NCBI GenBank assembly: GCA_036346225.1
Contig: JARFIW010000108.1
Location: 3,782,001 to 3,846,000, forward strand
Origin: Platerodrilus igneus
Lineage: Eukaryota > Arthropoda > Insecta > Coleoptera > Lycidae
Direction: 5' to 3'
DNA length: 64,000 nucleotides
Below the pieces are notes generated by a model, which ran no database searches, had not been told where the DNA came from, and saw only the letters and a program-made list of their open reading frames with translations. Both the position numbers and the translations under genes were made by a program. This document shows, piece by piece, positions 1-12,988 of the stretch; the first letter of the stretch is position 1, and each line of letters starts with the position of its first letter.

Positions 1-2619
1 TTTCCCACGGTTTGTAATACGTATACATCGTTTTACCGACCAATTAGGTTAGCAAACGAAGAAGGGCGATGGTTGGACTACTTGGAGAAACGAGCCGCGA
101 TATTCATTCTTGACGTGACCCGCATCTCTTTAATTACTTGTGCGAAGAGTGCATTATAGACAATGTAGTAAAGTTTTACTCATCGATTTCTTCACCTAAA
201 TCCCTTAATGTAACTCCAACTTGTGTTCCTGTTCATGTTTTAGATAAAGCCACAAACTTCGCTACTGAAATTTGAGCTTGAAGCGGTAATCTGCATCTAC
301 GCGGATAAACTGAGATAAACAACATCGTATTCAAAACTGAGCATTAATTTAGAAGGTAAGCGGAGTCAGAATTAATTTACATTGTTATTTTAAAACGTAA
401 ATCTGTTTTGTAAATTCTGTGTAATCTAGCACGCCCCCTGTGCAGACCCGCGAGTGATTAGCACCGTACCTTTGTAGTCAGTACCAGTGCGTTATCGTAT
501 AGGACGGTAGCACGATGGGTCAAAGCACCTCGGGCGGGTCGACATGAGATAGCGAACTTCTACAGCACAGGTCGGTCGTCTATTTCCCAATAGCAGACTG
601 ACTTTGTTAGGGGTCTTCTTTGCATAGACCATCAATGTAATATCTAGAAATTATCCGCGGAAGTTTGTTCTAGTTACCAAACGGTGTGGCACATTCCGAA
701 GAACTGTCTCAACACGAGGAAAGGAGAAAGTATCAACGCTAACTACTATTGTCAATTTATATAACACCATCTGCGTTCGCATATGCGACGCAAACGTTCA
801 CGTAGCAAAGAGAGTAACTCTATTCCGACGGTGACAGATCGAGGTGTTGGAACACCTTTCATATTTACCGGACATGAGTCTTTGTGACTTCGGCCTCCTT
901 CCTCAGTTGAAGACCCCTCTGAGATACCTGATTTTCTGACGTGACGTCTGTGATCTGAGCGATAGAGCTCGTCGCTGCCGTCAAACAACACCACTTAGCA
1001 AGAAATACCCTATGACTTCCCGCTTGCTAGTGGTTATATTGAAAGAATATTGCATGTTCCTAATAAACTTTATTATATCTGTGTTGCAACTACTTTATCT
1101 ACAACCCTTGTACATAAACTGCTACATATAAAATTATGATATTTCAAGGTTAATTTTAACATTTTAATATATTGAGATATTTTAACTTAAAAAATGTCTA
1201 CTTACAGTTTTACCTACGCGTCTTTACGACAATCTTCAGGGAGGCGTTTGTGGTTATACAAATCTACTGTACGATCCCTCGACAAGATAAATACAGAGAA
1301 GTAAGGACTAAGGTAAAATGCCCGCTTCTGCTGTTACACCTTAAAAGGTACGATTAGTTACTCGCTTGCACAAACACAAGGCGTGCTAGCTTACACCAAA
1401 TTTACAAATTTTACAATATAATTTATATTTCAAATAAACAAAGTAAATTAATTAATTTACACAGCTTATCTTTTAGACAAGCCATGTATCAAGTACCATA
1501 CATGGGTAGATCAGGGTTTATCGTGGATGCGGCTTGCCTCTTTAACCCATATTAGTAACAAAGCTCGCTGGTTTTTCTACAAAGTAAACAGTAACACATA
1601 TAAAAGTACGATATTAAAGGAACGGGTAGAAAATTAACACGTAAAACTCCACTACATTCAATAGTGCACTCCCACACAGGTCGTTCAAGATTGGTAGATG
1701 CGTCGAGAATGTCCATCATGGGTGCGTTTCCAACCGCTTGTTCGTTACGCGTCCTGATTAGTCGAACAAGGTCATGTGTCCGTTCCACGACCCGTAAAAA
1801 TTATACTCAAATTCCTTTCACACGATAAAAGATATCCCCAGAAAACATCGTCAGGGAACACCTAGACCACACTTAATATACGTAATACCCTAAATAATAT
1901 TTATACAAAAACTGCTGAGCAGTTTTTGGTGCGTAATACTGGCTACCTCACACTTCAAAGTACCGGCAAGGAGTGAAACGATCATCATGTGACCGTCGAG
2001 AATCGACCGCACAATAACCAACAGGAAGTAAGTGTTAAAAAAAGTCAATAAGTTAAATTTAACGTTATGAAACTATATATAAAATTTAATACTAAAGGAA
2101 TTAATAAGTGCGAAAATGACGGATAGAAAAATCGGCATCAGTTTCGACAACATGTAATCTTACTGAAAAGCATTTTATATACAAACGATAAACAAATTTT
2201 GAATTTCCACACAAACTCTGGTATTTAGAATACTAGTTCCATGCTGTACTTAATCCATTGAATAAACATCCGTTAAGTTATAGATGGACAATCAGAACCC
2301 CTATAGTGTAAGGTATAGGCAATACGTATACTTGAAATGAATGCTTATATATTTTCTAAGCGGTCACATTCGTATTTAAGTTTTATTTTCAACAAATCGA
2401 TTTCCTTGTCGTAATATTTCTTTTACGGCTGAAATGGAAGAGTTTCAATGCGCTACTTGCCTTTATTAGAAAATACTTCTGAAACTTGTACGTTATTAAA
2501 GTGTTTTCTTGTGTTAAAGTTTTATAGAAAGACTGTAGGTTTTTCTCTTACGGATAAGTATAGAAAAATTCACTTTTGTATTAAATTTCACTTGCTAAAA
2601 TATAAGTTTGCTATAGAAA
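1..2619. other. AT-rich non-coding flank
   Basis: I see no convincing coding region or RNA gene; the short reading frames here have no recognisable domain. Bases 98-215 resemble 31,150-31,270 and 36,845-36,960: the same run around 'attgcttgtgc', 'tagacaatgtagt' and 'cctaagtcctttat' occurs in all three, so this is a piece of an old dispersed repeat. Bases about 1,525-1,960 share scattered similarity (a 'ctgattagtcg' core and a 'taataccctaaat' core) with 12,620-12,960. Confidence 0.4.
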
Positions 2620-3010
2620 ATGTATGCTCTGTAAATCCTCAAACAACTTCAAAATGCCCACGGAGAAAAAGTCAGCAAACTCTATTCAGTTTGTTCTCTC
2701 AACCGCGCAATTAGTGCATTCAAACATGGAGTACTTTTCGATAGAAGCGTTTCCATGTCATCTGTTAGAGCAGTTTTATCTTTATCTAATTAATATATTC
2801 CAACCTCACAAGAAGCATCAGGGAAAGAAGCTAACCCTGATGTCGACTTCCAGCCTACATATGCTGACACTCGCAAGAACCCGGTTTATGAGCCTTTTGA
2901 AGTGGAGTCTCTTCCACGAAATACTGGTGTAAGACCAGTAAGAAAAAGTAACAAAAGAATTTAGCAATTTTTATAGGACTGAGAATTTTGCGTGTCGTGA
3001 TGTTTCGTTT

Positions 3011-3895
3011 GTGTCGCTTTTTGTGATTAAGAGAGCAGAAGGAGATTTCTTTAATGTGAATCCCTTTATTATTTCAAAAGTGGTAGAAAAAGAGATAAGA
3101 CAAGTAAGAGCCATTAAAAAAGTGAAAGCCGGCCTTTTGGTAGAGGTATCCGATTCAAAGCAAGCATCAAAAATAACCAGTCTCAAGCTTTTCCACGATA
3201 TGGAGGTAGAAGTAATCCCCCATCAAACTCTAAACTACTCTAACAGGAGTGATAACATGCACGGACTTACTAAATAGTCCAGTAGAGGATATTGTTCAAG
3301 TATTAAAATCTAGCGGTATAATAGACGTTAAAAGAATTCAAGTAGGAAGAGGGGATATAATGAACGAAACTGGGTCTATTATCTTGACGTTTCATGCAAT
3401 ACATTTCCCCGAAAAATTAAAGTGACTTTCTACAATTTACCGGTTCGTTCATATTTTCCATCACCAATGAGATGCTACCGCTGCCAAGAATTCGGTCACT
3501 CTTCAATCAGCTGTAAAAAAAAGTGCAAACTGTATATGCGGTCTCCTCATACATAATGAGGGCGAGTGCCGAAACCCACCAACCTGTATGAACTGTTCTG
3601 GTGACCATGTTGCTTCATTAAGAGAATGCACTACTTCCAAAAGAGAACAGGAAATAAAATATATTCAGACCATCAAGAAAATTAACTATTTCGAGGCAAA
3701 GAGAAAAGTAATAACAAAATATCCTAATCAAGAAACAACTTCCTTCGCGCAAATAGTGCGAAAACTAACCCAGCGATCACTAAATATAAACGATCTAGTG
3801 ACCAGATTGGTTCCAGAGTTAACAAAAGCGATGGCGAACACTTTTAATCTCCTCTTCAAGTATCACATGCTGTGGAAAGGGAAAGCATAGAGATT
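3011..3895 (+). pseudogene. LINE ORF1 (gag-like nucleic-acid-binding protein), broken
   Basis: Two pieces are readable. Bases 3,011-3,277 encode a domain resembling the RRM-like part of I/Jockey gag ('GLLVEVSDSKQASK' followed by 'PHQTLNYS'). From about 3,470 comes a zinc-knuckle region: CYRCQEFGHSSISC fits CX2CX4HX4C, followed by 'CMNCSGDHVASLREC'. The continuation at 3,588-3,890 contains 'KREQEIKYIQ', a conserved tail of this gag family. Frameshifts separate the pieces and a stop lies after the RRM-like part. In intact elements this protein coats the RNA and supports reverse transcription. Confidence 0.75.
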
Positions 3896-4206
3896 CGAAA
3901 CTAACAATCAATGAATGTTCTCCGAGAAATAGTCGTAACACAACCAACGCCCTCTATAGAACAAAAATTATTATCGAAAATAATTAAACTGGAACATAGC
4001 CAAGAAGAAAGTACAAAACAACAAGGGCAGCTAGATATCCCCCCTTCAAAAACCAGACCAGACGAGACCAGTAGCAACTAAACAAAAGCCCCAGCGTCAG
4101 TTAGCCAAAATCAAAAACGACAGTGATGTCTCTTACGAGGATAAAACCGAAAACGGACAAACTGTAGGAAAAAAAGGACGACCCTTTAGTAAGAATAAAA
4201 GCAGAA

Positions 4207-4798
4207 ATGTTAGTACTGATAAGAAAGAACATCAGTAAGCTCTATCTAAGACAAGCCACAAACGGGCCAATATCAACAGCATTCGCAAATATACAAACCA
4301 TACCTAACACAATGGACTCAATACTTCAATGGAATTGTAATGGATGTATTTTCCACCTGAATAATCTAAAAATTATAATGACCAATACCTCACTAATCAC
4401 AGTATGTCTCCAAGAAGCTCACTTCAATCCCACAACAAAATTTTCCCTAAAGGGCTACAAATGTCATCGAAAAGACGTTGCACCAACACATAGAACCAGA
4501 GGTGGAGTTTCTACCTTTACACAGAAAAACATTCCTTCAACCCAATCCCTCTTCAAACAAACCTGCAAGCAGTTGCTGTTAACTCTACAAACCAGTCAAA
4601 ATGACAATATGCAATCTATATCTACCTGATATCCACTGGACTAAGCAAGAACTAGCCAATCTCTTAAAAGAACTTCCCAAGCCCTTTCTGCTGCTAGAGG
4701 ATTTTAACAGTCATAATCCCATATGGGGATCCTCAACAATTGACGCTTTGAGTAGAATTACAGAAATTACTGAACACGGGCGAAGGGACATATCTTAA
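4207..4798 (+). pseudogene. LINE ORF2 endonuclease domain (APE-like), broken
   Basis: Translation from 4,311 gives 'SILQWNCNGCIFHLNNLK', the N-terminal start of APE-type LINE endonucleases, then 'VCLQEAHF' with the metal-binding glutamate. After a frameshift near 4,600-4,630 it continues with 'LLLEDFNSHNPIWGSS', equivalent to the conserved GDFNAHNPLWGS block; the usual G before D is E here. The C-terminal catalytic SDH block is not clearly readable. The domain nicks target DNA in working elements; here it is split over two frames. Confidence 0.75.
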
Positions 4799-5382
4799 TT
4801 CCAGATCTTAAAATTTCTCTAATATTAAGCTATCCCTATGCTCCTCCAAGATCGCACATCTATTCAATGGAAAGTACTAGAGAATTATCAATTCTCCGAC
4901 CAGCTTCCAATCGCTATTAGTCTTCCAGGCCGCAATCTAACCCCACCCCCCAAATGAACGCTGGAAACACCACTTAGCAAAATGGCCCAAATTTGCCAGA
5001 GTCATATCGCCTCTTCAGATCTAAGACATAGATATATCTACTGCAGCAATCTTGGAATCAATTAACGTAGCAGCACGTCAATCTATCGCTACAACCACTG
5101 GTTACAAGAAAGCAACTAGTGCGCCCTGGTAGAATGCACAAGTCGATCATGCTATAAAAGAAAAGAGAAAAGCGTTAAAAACGTTCAAGAACAACACGAC
5201 TATATCCAATTTCATCCAATTCAAACAAAGACGTATTATTGCAAAAACATATTATAACCACAAGTAAGCGCGAATCATGGGAAAAGTACGTTTCCTCCAT
5301 CACAAATGAAACTCTGACAACTGAAATATAGCACAAAATAAGATGCATATCGGGCAAGAAATTCTCTGTTCCGACTTCTCTC

Positions 5383-6158
5383 TTGAAAGTTGATGGAATA
5401 ATAGTTACAGAGGAAGCAGATATTGAAAATGCTCTGGCTGCATGCTTTCATCAAGTGTGCAGCTCTCAACACTTCCAGGGCCTTCAAATGAGAAAATTCG
5501 ATAGCAAACTTAAGCTTAAATTTTCAGAAGACAACGAATTTCCCTTCAACTCTGATATATCAATGTTCGAACTTACGCAAGCGCAAAGACTGTGCTCCTG
5601 GGTCAGATCAAAAAACGTATGAAATGATCCGCCAGCTCCCTCAAAGGGACAAGAATATCCTAATTAAGTTTTATAACCAAATATGCGACTCAAAATGAAT
5701 TAGCAGATATATCAGCACGGAATGCAGCCAATAACCTCTTGACAGATATTTCCTTGACGACCGCCATCGATCTAAAAGCCCATTATAAAGCATCTATGCA
5801 TCAAGCTTGAAGTAAACAGTGGGGCGTACGTTGCAGAAAGATCATAAAGCCACAAACGAGGGAAACCCATAAACTAGATCTCACCAGAAGGGAGCAAGTG
5901 GTACTAGCCCGTCTTAAAATTGGACACACAAACCTAACCTCAATGTACCTGCTTCGAGGTAGAGCCAAACCAACTTGCTTAAATTGCAAAACTAATCTAG
6001 ACCTACGACATATATTAATTGACTACCCTAAATATACCCGAGATCGTCAACGAACTTGTGTCGGTAAAAACTTAAACGAGTACATATACGAAAGCAAAGA
6101 TCAGATTACGAATACTCTTTCATTCCTAAAAGCCATCTCATTATTCAAATTACTATAG
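5383..6158 (+). pseudogene. LINE ORF2 pre-RT segment fused to RNase H/C-terminal tail
   Basis: Bases 5,383-5,622 match the segment just before the RT in I/Jockey elements ('ADIENALAACFHQV'). About 5,630-5,690 reads as the start of RT ('PQRDKNILIKFYNQI'). The frame then passes to the end of RNase H ('ELADISARNAANN', from about 5,697) and the conserved C-terminal block 'QVVLARLKIGHTNLTSMYLL' at about 5,896-5,955. The terminal CX2C...H...C finger reads 'CLNC', then 'RHILIDYP', where the usual last Cys is Tyr. Roughly the entire RT palm is absent, an internal deletion rather than point decay. Confidence 0.75.
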
Positions 6159-6835
6159 TCGAACACGATCGAAACACAGAATGAATTGTTATATGCCAAA
6201 ATGGAAATGTAGCATTTTTAGATTTAATTATAATTTATAAGTTAATTGCCGCGTATTTTTAAATTAATAACATTAACTTCCGTTGTCGCTGACAGTCGCG
6301 TCTGCGCAGAAGGAATGCGGATGTGCGCGAGTGTCGAAAGCGGGGATTAAGGCACGAGACCTAGACCAGGCAACAACTCTCTGAGTGGTGTGTGTGTGTT
6401 TCTTTAGGAATAGGTATGTAGGTCCTTGTACCTTACCTTTGTTGTACCTGGTACCTTATCTCCTTTCATCCCCCTACGAGCGCAGTAGAGGTGAAGGACG
6501 GATGGCAATTTGAAGTTCAACATGGCGTAACCCACAAATCACCGTTGGATCCTGAGATTAAGTTCCGAGACACCCATCACGTGAGTAATTTGATTTTACT
6601 TTAATCGTGTATGTAAATTTGACTCATATAGCGATTGTATCACCGGTAAAACGTGATCGGTATATGTTTCAAAATGACTAGTAATTATGCGACGTAATTA
6701 TAACAGAATACGTAATCCTAGCAAATCCCGAACTACAGGAGATAGAAACGAACGGAGAAACAAGGCAAATGACCAAGCTGTCGACGTCTACTTTTGAAAA
6801 AAATAACAAATATAATAAATATTAAAATTTAACTA

Positions 6836-7450
6836 TTAAAAATTCAAAAATAATATAAATTGGTAATGATAGGACACATGTATATGGATTAGGAATATAT
6901 ATTGCATTTTGAGAAATTTAACATTATTGTGTATAAGATTGTGGTATATGCGTGTAAAATGTTCACGATCGCTTTTAAAATTTATGCTATTGATTTCTCT
7001 TTGGTTGTGAATTATTTCCAGCGTGTTTCGTTTGGTATCTTCTCTTTCCATGTCAATTATACTAGCGTTTTCAAAGTCGAATGTATGAATTTCATTTAGT
7101 GCGTAGTTAGTGAGTGCTGTATCTCTTTTATGCGTTCGAACGGAGTATTTATGTTCATAAATTCTTTTTTCGAGATATTGTTTTGTATTAACGATATATG
7201 AGCTATCACATCCTGTACAGTCTATTTTGTATACACAATGGGTTTTATTTTTATAGGAGTAGGTAGCTTGAATTTTGTAAATAGGGCGTTAATTACTATT
7301 ATTGGGTTTATAAACTAATTTTATATTATACTGTTTTAAACAATTTTGGATTTTGTGTGATAGCTGTTTATATTATTTTATGCTTGCGTAATTAGTTTCT
7401 TGTCCTGTTTGTTGTTATTTTTTATCCTTGGTTTATTATATATTAAATGT
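6836..7450 (-). pseudogene. Penelope-like element: GIY-YIG endonuclease relic
   Basis: Read on the minus strand from about 7,260 downward, one frame gives 'CVYKIDCTGCDSSYI', 'NTKQYLEKRIYEHKYSV' and 'NASIIDMEREDTKRNTLEII', then 'QREINSINF' and a terminal 'IYHNLI'. This is the order and spacing of the C-terminal GIY-YIG endonuclease of Penelope-like elements (CxxC, YIGxT, R, EH and E-I motifs). The G of YIG is replaced by V, so the active site is compromised. Upstream (7,300-7,450) a linker-like fragment ('CLKQYNIKLVYKP') is readable with stops. No RT domain is visible. The fragment shows that autonomous PLEs have been active in this genome, relevant to the hammerhead-bearing copies at 51.4, 57.5, 60.2 and 63.7 kb. 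Confidence 0.72.
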
Positions 7451-8698
7451 ATTTTAGATTAAGAACTTATTTTTATGTTACAAATATTTAAATATTCTTA
7501 TAACTACAAACAAAGAACCAAAAATTATACTTGCAATTATTATGATAAAATAATACTTATCAAAGTTTCATTTCCATTATCATTAACGGCATTAAATACT
7601 TCCTGTTTCCATTTCCAATCCCCATTTAGAATATCAGTTTGCAAAGTGCATTTTTATTTTTAATCGATTTAACTCAGCAGTATTTCTTGTATCTGGATTA
7701 CTTATGTCAATCAACGTTCAATTTTCGTAGTATTTTACAAAATAATTATGCATAATAAATATGCAAAGTTCTATGTTACTTATTACACATCGTAAATTGA
7801 ATTATAAATTGCTCAAACTTACACATTCGCAGAATTAATCTTTACTCAAAATTAACATGTTCGACGCCGTGAAATGAATAAATGTCGAATATCGAATCCC
7901 TCCTCGTTAATATACAAAAATTAGCTCAACGCGTCATATTCTAAATCCTTCCTGTTCCATTTCAAAGCATGAGACACTCGGGTGATGTAATCTTTACGCG
8001 GATTTCACGGTTTTAGTGAGGCTAATTAGTGTTAAGTTGTGGCAGTTGTTCTGATTTATGCCTATCGTAAAGCATCGTTTATTCTTTTCTAGTGCACGAA
8101 GTTACTGTTCGCAGTCTCCTTCTTTCTTATTGTAATACATAGAGCAATTAAATCCTTCTTATTTAACTTTTATGGCTTCTTAATGGTTGCGGTTCCTTGA
8201 ATTGGAGTGTTCATTCTTTGATTAAAAATAGTTGGCTTTTAAAACATTTCTTGGTAAAACGACGTATTCTTTATTAATAATCAAAACTCGAACCTTTTGA
8301 ATTAATACGTTTTATAAAACTCATGAAGTATTATTTTTTAACGAGAATAAATATTTAATTTTTGATATATCTACACACGAAAATTTATCTAGTATTTTAA
8401 AAGTACATGCAACTCTTTTTCAGTCTGCAAAATAGTCTACACACAGATTCTTAATTAATTATTTGCCTATATGGTAAATAAAAACATGCTCTAATGAATA
8501 TTTTATATATGGAAATTGACTACATAGTTAATTAAAGCTCGCAATTGCTTTCCTAATGATTGATTTGCCTTCTAACAGGATACGGATGCATATTTTAAAG
8601 AAAATAGCTTACAGTCTAAGTAATTTTAGCATTTACAGAGCAATTATTTACAAGTAAATGGTTTGTGTATTTACATTTTAAAAGAAATTCGTTTAAGG
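7451..8698. repeat. AT-rich DNA, possible ancient repeat paired with 62.3-63.45 kb
   Basis: No coding signal was recognised. Short collinear matches with 62,300-63,450 ('tgcaaagt' followed by 'attatgc', 'ctatgttac', 'cctcgtt' and 'aaagctcgcaatt' in the same order) suggest a very old dispersed repeat. Identity is too low to set boundaries by eye. Confidence 0.25.
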
Positions 8699-8980
8699 TA
8701 TCGTTTCGCACTCAGCATTAAATGCAATACACGAGATTTAATTACACACGCGCGCGCGCGTACGCACGCACTCACGCACGCACAACCACACAAGATTTGA
8801 ACCTGCATTTTCAGGTTTCCAGGCTGATGAATTAACTAATTACCGGTAGTGTAATTAGTAAATTCATCAGCCTGGAAAGCTAAAAATGCAGGTCCAAATC
8901 TTTGTGTGTGTGTGTGTGTGCGTGCGTGAGTGCGTAATTAAATCCCGTGTATTGCATTTAATGCAGAGTATGAAAAGATA
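8699..8980. repeat. 282-bp inverted repeat (hairpin) with mirrored microsatellites
   Basis: Arms 8,699-8,843 and 8,849-8,980 are reverse complements with few mismatches, leaving a loop of about 5 bases ('cggta'). Both arms contain, in matching order, a 'gcattaaatgcaatacacg' block, an alternating C/G/A microsatellite (left: cacg/cgcg; right: tgtg/tgcg), an 'agattt' block and a 'ccaggctgatgaatt' block next to the loop. The left microsatellite is CG-rich and the right is pure GT, so the arms differ mainly there. No TA or other target duplication was clear. Probably a fold-back element or a tail-to-tail duplication. Confidence 0.9.
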
Positions 8981-9005
8981 CGAGTTTTTTACCAAATGTA
9001 AATAC

Positions 9006-9023
9006 ATATATATATATATATAT
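9006..9023. repeat. (TA)n microsatellite
   Basis: Short alternating AT tract of about 18 bases. Confidence 0.9.
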
Positions 9024-12000
9024 TGCAGTAAAATTGTACTAAACCATTCTAGTCGTTATGCAAATATATCGTATTCTAGCGCATACCGCAATGCATCTCA
9101 GCGTTTGCAACAAAATCGGGTATTGTAGAGTTAAATAACTATTAAAAATTATTAACAAGCTTTTTCTCTGGTAAAATAGTTGAAGGAAAATGCCTTTGTT
9201 ACTGTATGGAGAGTTACCTATATAGTTACCACAATACATATTGTGGTGCCGCTTGTTCTACCTGTGACCAGAATAATTACATAGAACGTAAACGAAAGGT
9301 TCTACTACAAAAGATGATTGACACGTTCTCCGGTGCGAGACTTCTTGATTGACAGGTACAAGACATTTAAAGATTACAATAGGTACATTCAAGAATGTCA
9401 TTTGTATAATTTTTGGTACGTTTTAGAATAATCTAGAAGTTTCTGAATATGTATATAAATTGCCGTCGTGAATATTGGAGTTCAGTTCTATTTGTAGCTT
9501 TGATTTTAATATTTGTTCTAATGTAGAGCTTTACTTACAATATATTCTAGTTGAAAGCTTTGGAAGTCGTAATGTGATATAAATTACTGTTAGTGATCAT
9601 GCAATTTGATATAAACTAATAATTTGTGCTTCGATATAAATTCATTATAGTGCCCCTACGGTAATTTAGAAATAGCATTGTACCTTTAGTGTTAAGAAGA
9701 TAATACTTGTACTGCTAGCAATTAGTTCGGAAAGTAAATAATGGTGAGAGCTTTTGGAGAATTCCATTGTAACTATGAATTGCTGAAACGGCTTGTAAAC
9801 CATTTTGTTTGTGTGAACAGAGTTTTCGTTGCAATATAATGCTTTTTCCTGTTGAAACTACTTGCACTTTGTTAAGTCCTTCAACTTCTGTAAATAATGT
9901 TCCAACTTCAGAACGATGTCTTGACTGCGTTTTAACAGATGAACATGTGAATAATCAATATTCTCAAGCCTGTACAGAAGGTACGACTGACAGTGCATGC
10001 AATTACCTTCATTTAGTGCTTTTTATTATGGTAGCACACAAAATTTTTATTGACGTTTAGTGTGGATAAATACGAGAGCCCCTTTTAAGGCTTTACAAAA
10101 GCTAGAAAAACATTTTTTGGAACAAACCTCGTTACGTGTGAAATTGAGGGTAACGACCTTAATAAAATATAGTTTACCACGAAAACGCAACAGTAAAAAT
10201 GCACCAGGTAGCTTACAGTGGCGAGGGGTTAATTCTAAGAAAACAAATGCAAAACTTTTAGGGTATTCGAACTTTATCACATTTTCCTACCTGGAAAAGT
10301 CGCTGAACTTTTTGTTCAATAAAATGCTGGGCACAAACCTACCTGAAATTTGATCTCAATAAACAGTGGGTGGTCTATGAAATGACTAAATGCTTATTTT
10401 GTCATATAGGTTGACGGAACTCTATGCACATGTTTTCTAGGTGATTTAAACTCAGAACAAATAATAATAAAACGCCACGCTGTTTACTTAACTTATACTA
10501 ACCATGAATATTTCAATATTGAACAACCACAATCAACACAAATAAACTAAATTCTACCCTAATTGACCAATTTGCGTGTATCTAAAAGAAAAGAAACATC
10601 TTAAATTTATTGAAGTATAATTATGCAACAGATTTGACTAGTACATGTAAATTTCTACAAATACAATTGTGGTGCTTATTTCTATTAAGTTAAGCTCTTA
10701 AAGTCTGTTGAATACTAATAAATTATGTAAATAATGGAATATTCTTCAACAGAAACTAAAATTCTATTACTACAGCTTTTGGTTCAAGTACAAGCTTCAA
10801 CCAATCATTTCAGTGCAGGATAAACTTGGGTTCCGTGAACCATATATCCAACCTCTGTTGCTGGAAAGTATTCATTACAGAAATTTTCACAATGTAGCCG
10901 TACTTGAATCGAATTCGCGAGTACCTTCGCATTTGGGGTTCGTTTATACAAATCCGATTTCAATGTACCACTACCGATTCATCCGCCCGACGATCGTACT
11001 TGTCACTCGACTGAAACTACAATCTTGTATTCAAAGATTTAAGTGAAGCTGAATGACGGCCTTCCATTATGCTATCGCGGTACTTATGAGCAATATTATT
11101 TCGTAGATTCTCACGGTTTGTACGATTTGAACTGAACTTGTGGTTGAGGTCAATGGTTTTTCGGTACATGAGAATATATGTATTGGTATTTTCACACTGT
11201 CCATTTAATACCACATCTGCGCCATCAGTTAGTCCCTACACATTAAATTTTATGACTATACTTTCTGATTATTTAAGTAATACAATAATTTCTGTGTCTT
11301 TGTAGTTTTCAAATACACGTTTGTAGAATGATTAGTCATGACTAGAGTACGTGCTATCTCTTATTGCTGGTTGTAAAGAAATGTACTAGGTACTTTTCCT
11401 GTTTATTTCGGTATTTTTTTAATAATATAATCGAACGTCGCTTCTTAAACTGTAAAATACCAAACTAACACTAACTTAAATTAATAATTGCTTTTCTATC
11501 TACAAATGTATGATTAATTAACGCATTAGCGTAATTACAACTGTTTTATTGTCTTTCAAAATATCCGGCTTTAAAGTTACATTTCTGTATACATCCTTAC
11601 CAATACGCAAAGCATTTTCTTCTCGTAAGTTGCTATCTGAAACCCATGTTTTTAAAGGTTCCTACAGTTCCTTGTCCTAATTTTACGAAAATAGTAACAC
11701 GCATCTCAATAGCGCTATCTAGTGATGGTTGGCAGACGTTAAAGTGGTGCTCATATCGTACAACACCTTTATAAAGCACGAGACACAAGTGCGATGGTAA
11801 AAGCAAATCTACATTTCAAAGGCTTTCTATTGTGATTTTGCGATCACACGTACTTAATTAAAGTACTTTTTAACAGCGTTGTAGTAAAGAACGCAAGTGT
11901 CTCGTAAAAGATCACCCAAAAATTACTTTAATATCAATAATGAAGTGGTTATTTGTAGAGTGTACTTAATAATTCATTGAAATTCACAAAGTGGGCAATG

Positions 12001-12984
12001 AACGTCAATCAATCTGTCCAAAGCACGCCATTAAAAATAAATCAGTGATCGAATTGTTTAATATATAAATAGACGCTTGTAAAAAAAGAGGTAAGTTTGG
12101 CTGAACAAATTTCGTGTTCTCTGTAATTTATTGGATAAAATTAATGGACACATACTAGCGGCTTTTACATTAGCCACATCCCACCTATTACGATCTTTAA
12201 ATATCAACAACAGCTTCAGTACCTCACTGTGTTAAGCAACGATCAATACTCATTTAGAAACTGCATCTTTGACAAATAGCAGCGCTCCTAGAATTACCAA
12301 AACTTCCAAACTATGTCAAAATTAGAATTTAATAAAGTTTGTCTGATTATAGTACAAACAAAAATATATTAGTTAATCGCGTGCTTGCATAGAGGCCGTA
12401 ATATACTGCACCGAATTTACAAATAAAATAAATTAAATCACTTTCAGATTTGTAATATAAATTACTAATTCACTGCTTACTTTTGGACTACTGCATATTA
12501 GAAGCTGACTACCAAATACGTGTGCTTAATCTCAGGGTTGTTTTTAAGTGTGTTCTCGATCCTTTTTTAGATCAGATGTCCAGTGAGGCTAGATGTTTAC
12601 ATAAAACGTAAACAGGAATAAACACAAGATCCTAGCGGTATTGGGAGATGTATAGGACTTCAGGAGACACTACCTTACCGTTTTATGATGCACTTTCCAC
12701 ACAAGTATTTTTTGATTGATAATCAGGTCAAGAATAAATAATAAGGCGCGCTTCCAAAATATGTTCACATAATGCCTTCTACATTACGTGTTCTGATTGG
12801 TCGGGAAAACAACTTGGTCGTGTCATTACTCTCTAAACCACAAAATTACTGGGAAACACTAAACCATATTTATACTGCCTAATACCCTAAATTAATTACA
12901 CAGAAATCCCTTAACATAATTATTTACTAAAATAACAGTCTACGCGTCACTACTTTACTCGTTACTTCTGATGTAAATAACCAT
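9024..12984. other. AT-rich non-coding DNA
   Basis: No recognisable gene, RNA or transposon. Small open frames at 9,809-10,060 and 10,060-10,353 overlap other frames, have no domain I recognise and have base composition like the surrounding DNA. 12,620-12,960 shares scattered blocks with 1,525-1,960 and, inverted, with 23,220-23,560. Confidence 0.4.
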
Positions 12985-12988
12985 GCCT
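12985..12988. other. Target-site duplication (left) of LTR-like element
   Basis: GCCT here is repeated as GCCT at 14,518-14,521 on the other side of the element. Confidence 0.5.

Larger units (their letters stand above)
2620..6240 (+). mobile_element. Degenerate I/Jockey-type non-LTR retrotransposon
   Basis: Gag-like, endonuclease and RT/RNase H-tail fragments follow one another in the canonical LINE order on the plus strand. The reading frame is broken many times by stops and small indels. The RT core, including the FADD motif, and most of RNase H are missing: around 5,690 the frame jumps from the pre-RT/RT start to the end of RNase H. The element is therefore dead. A family with gag zinc knuckles, an APE-type endonuclease and an RNase H is typical of the I/Jockey group; exact clade assignment would need phylogeny. 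The 5' boundary is uncertain and no target-site duplication was identified. Confidence 0.82.
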
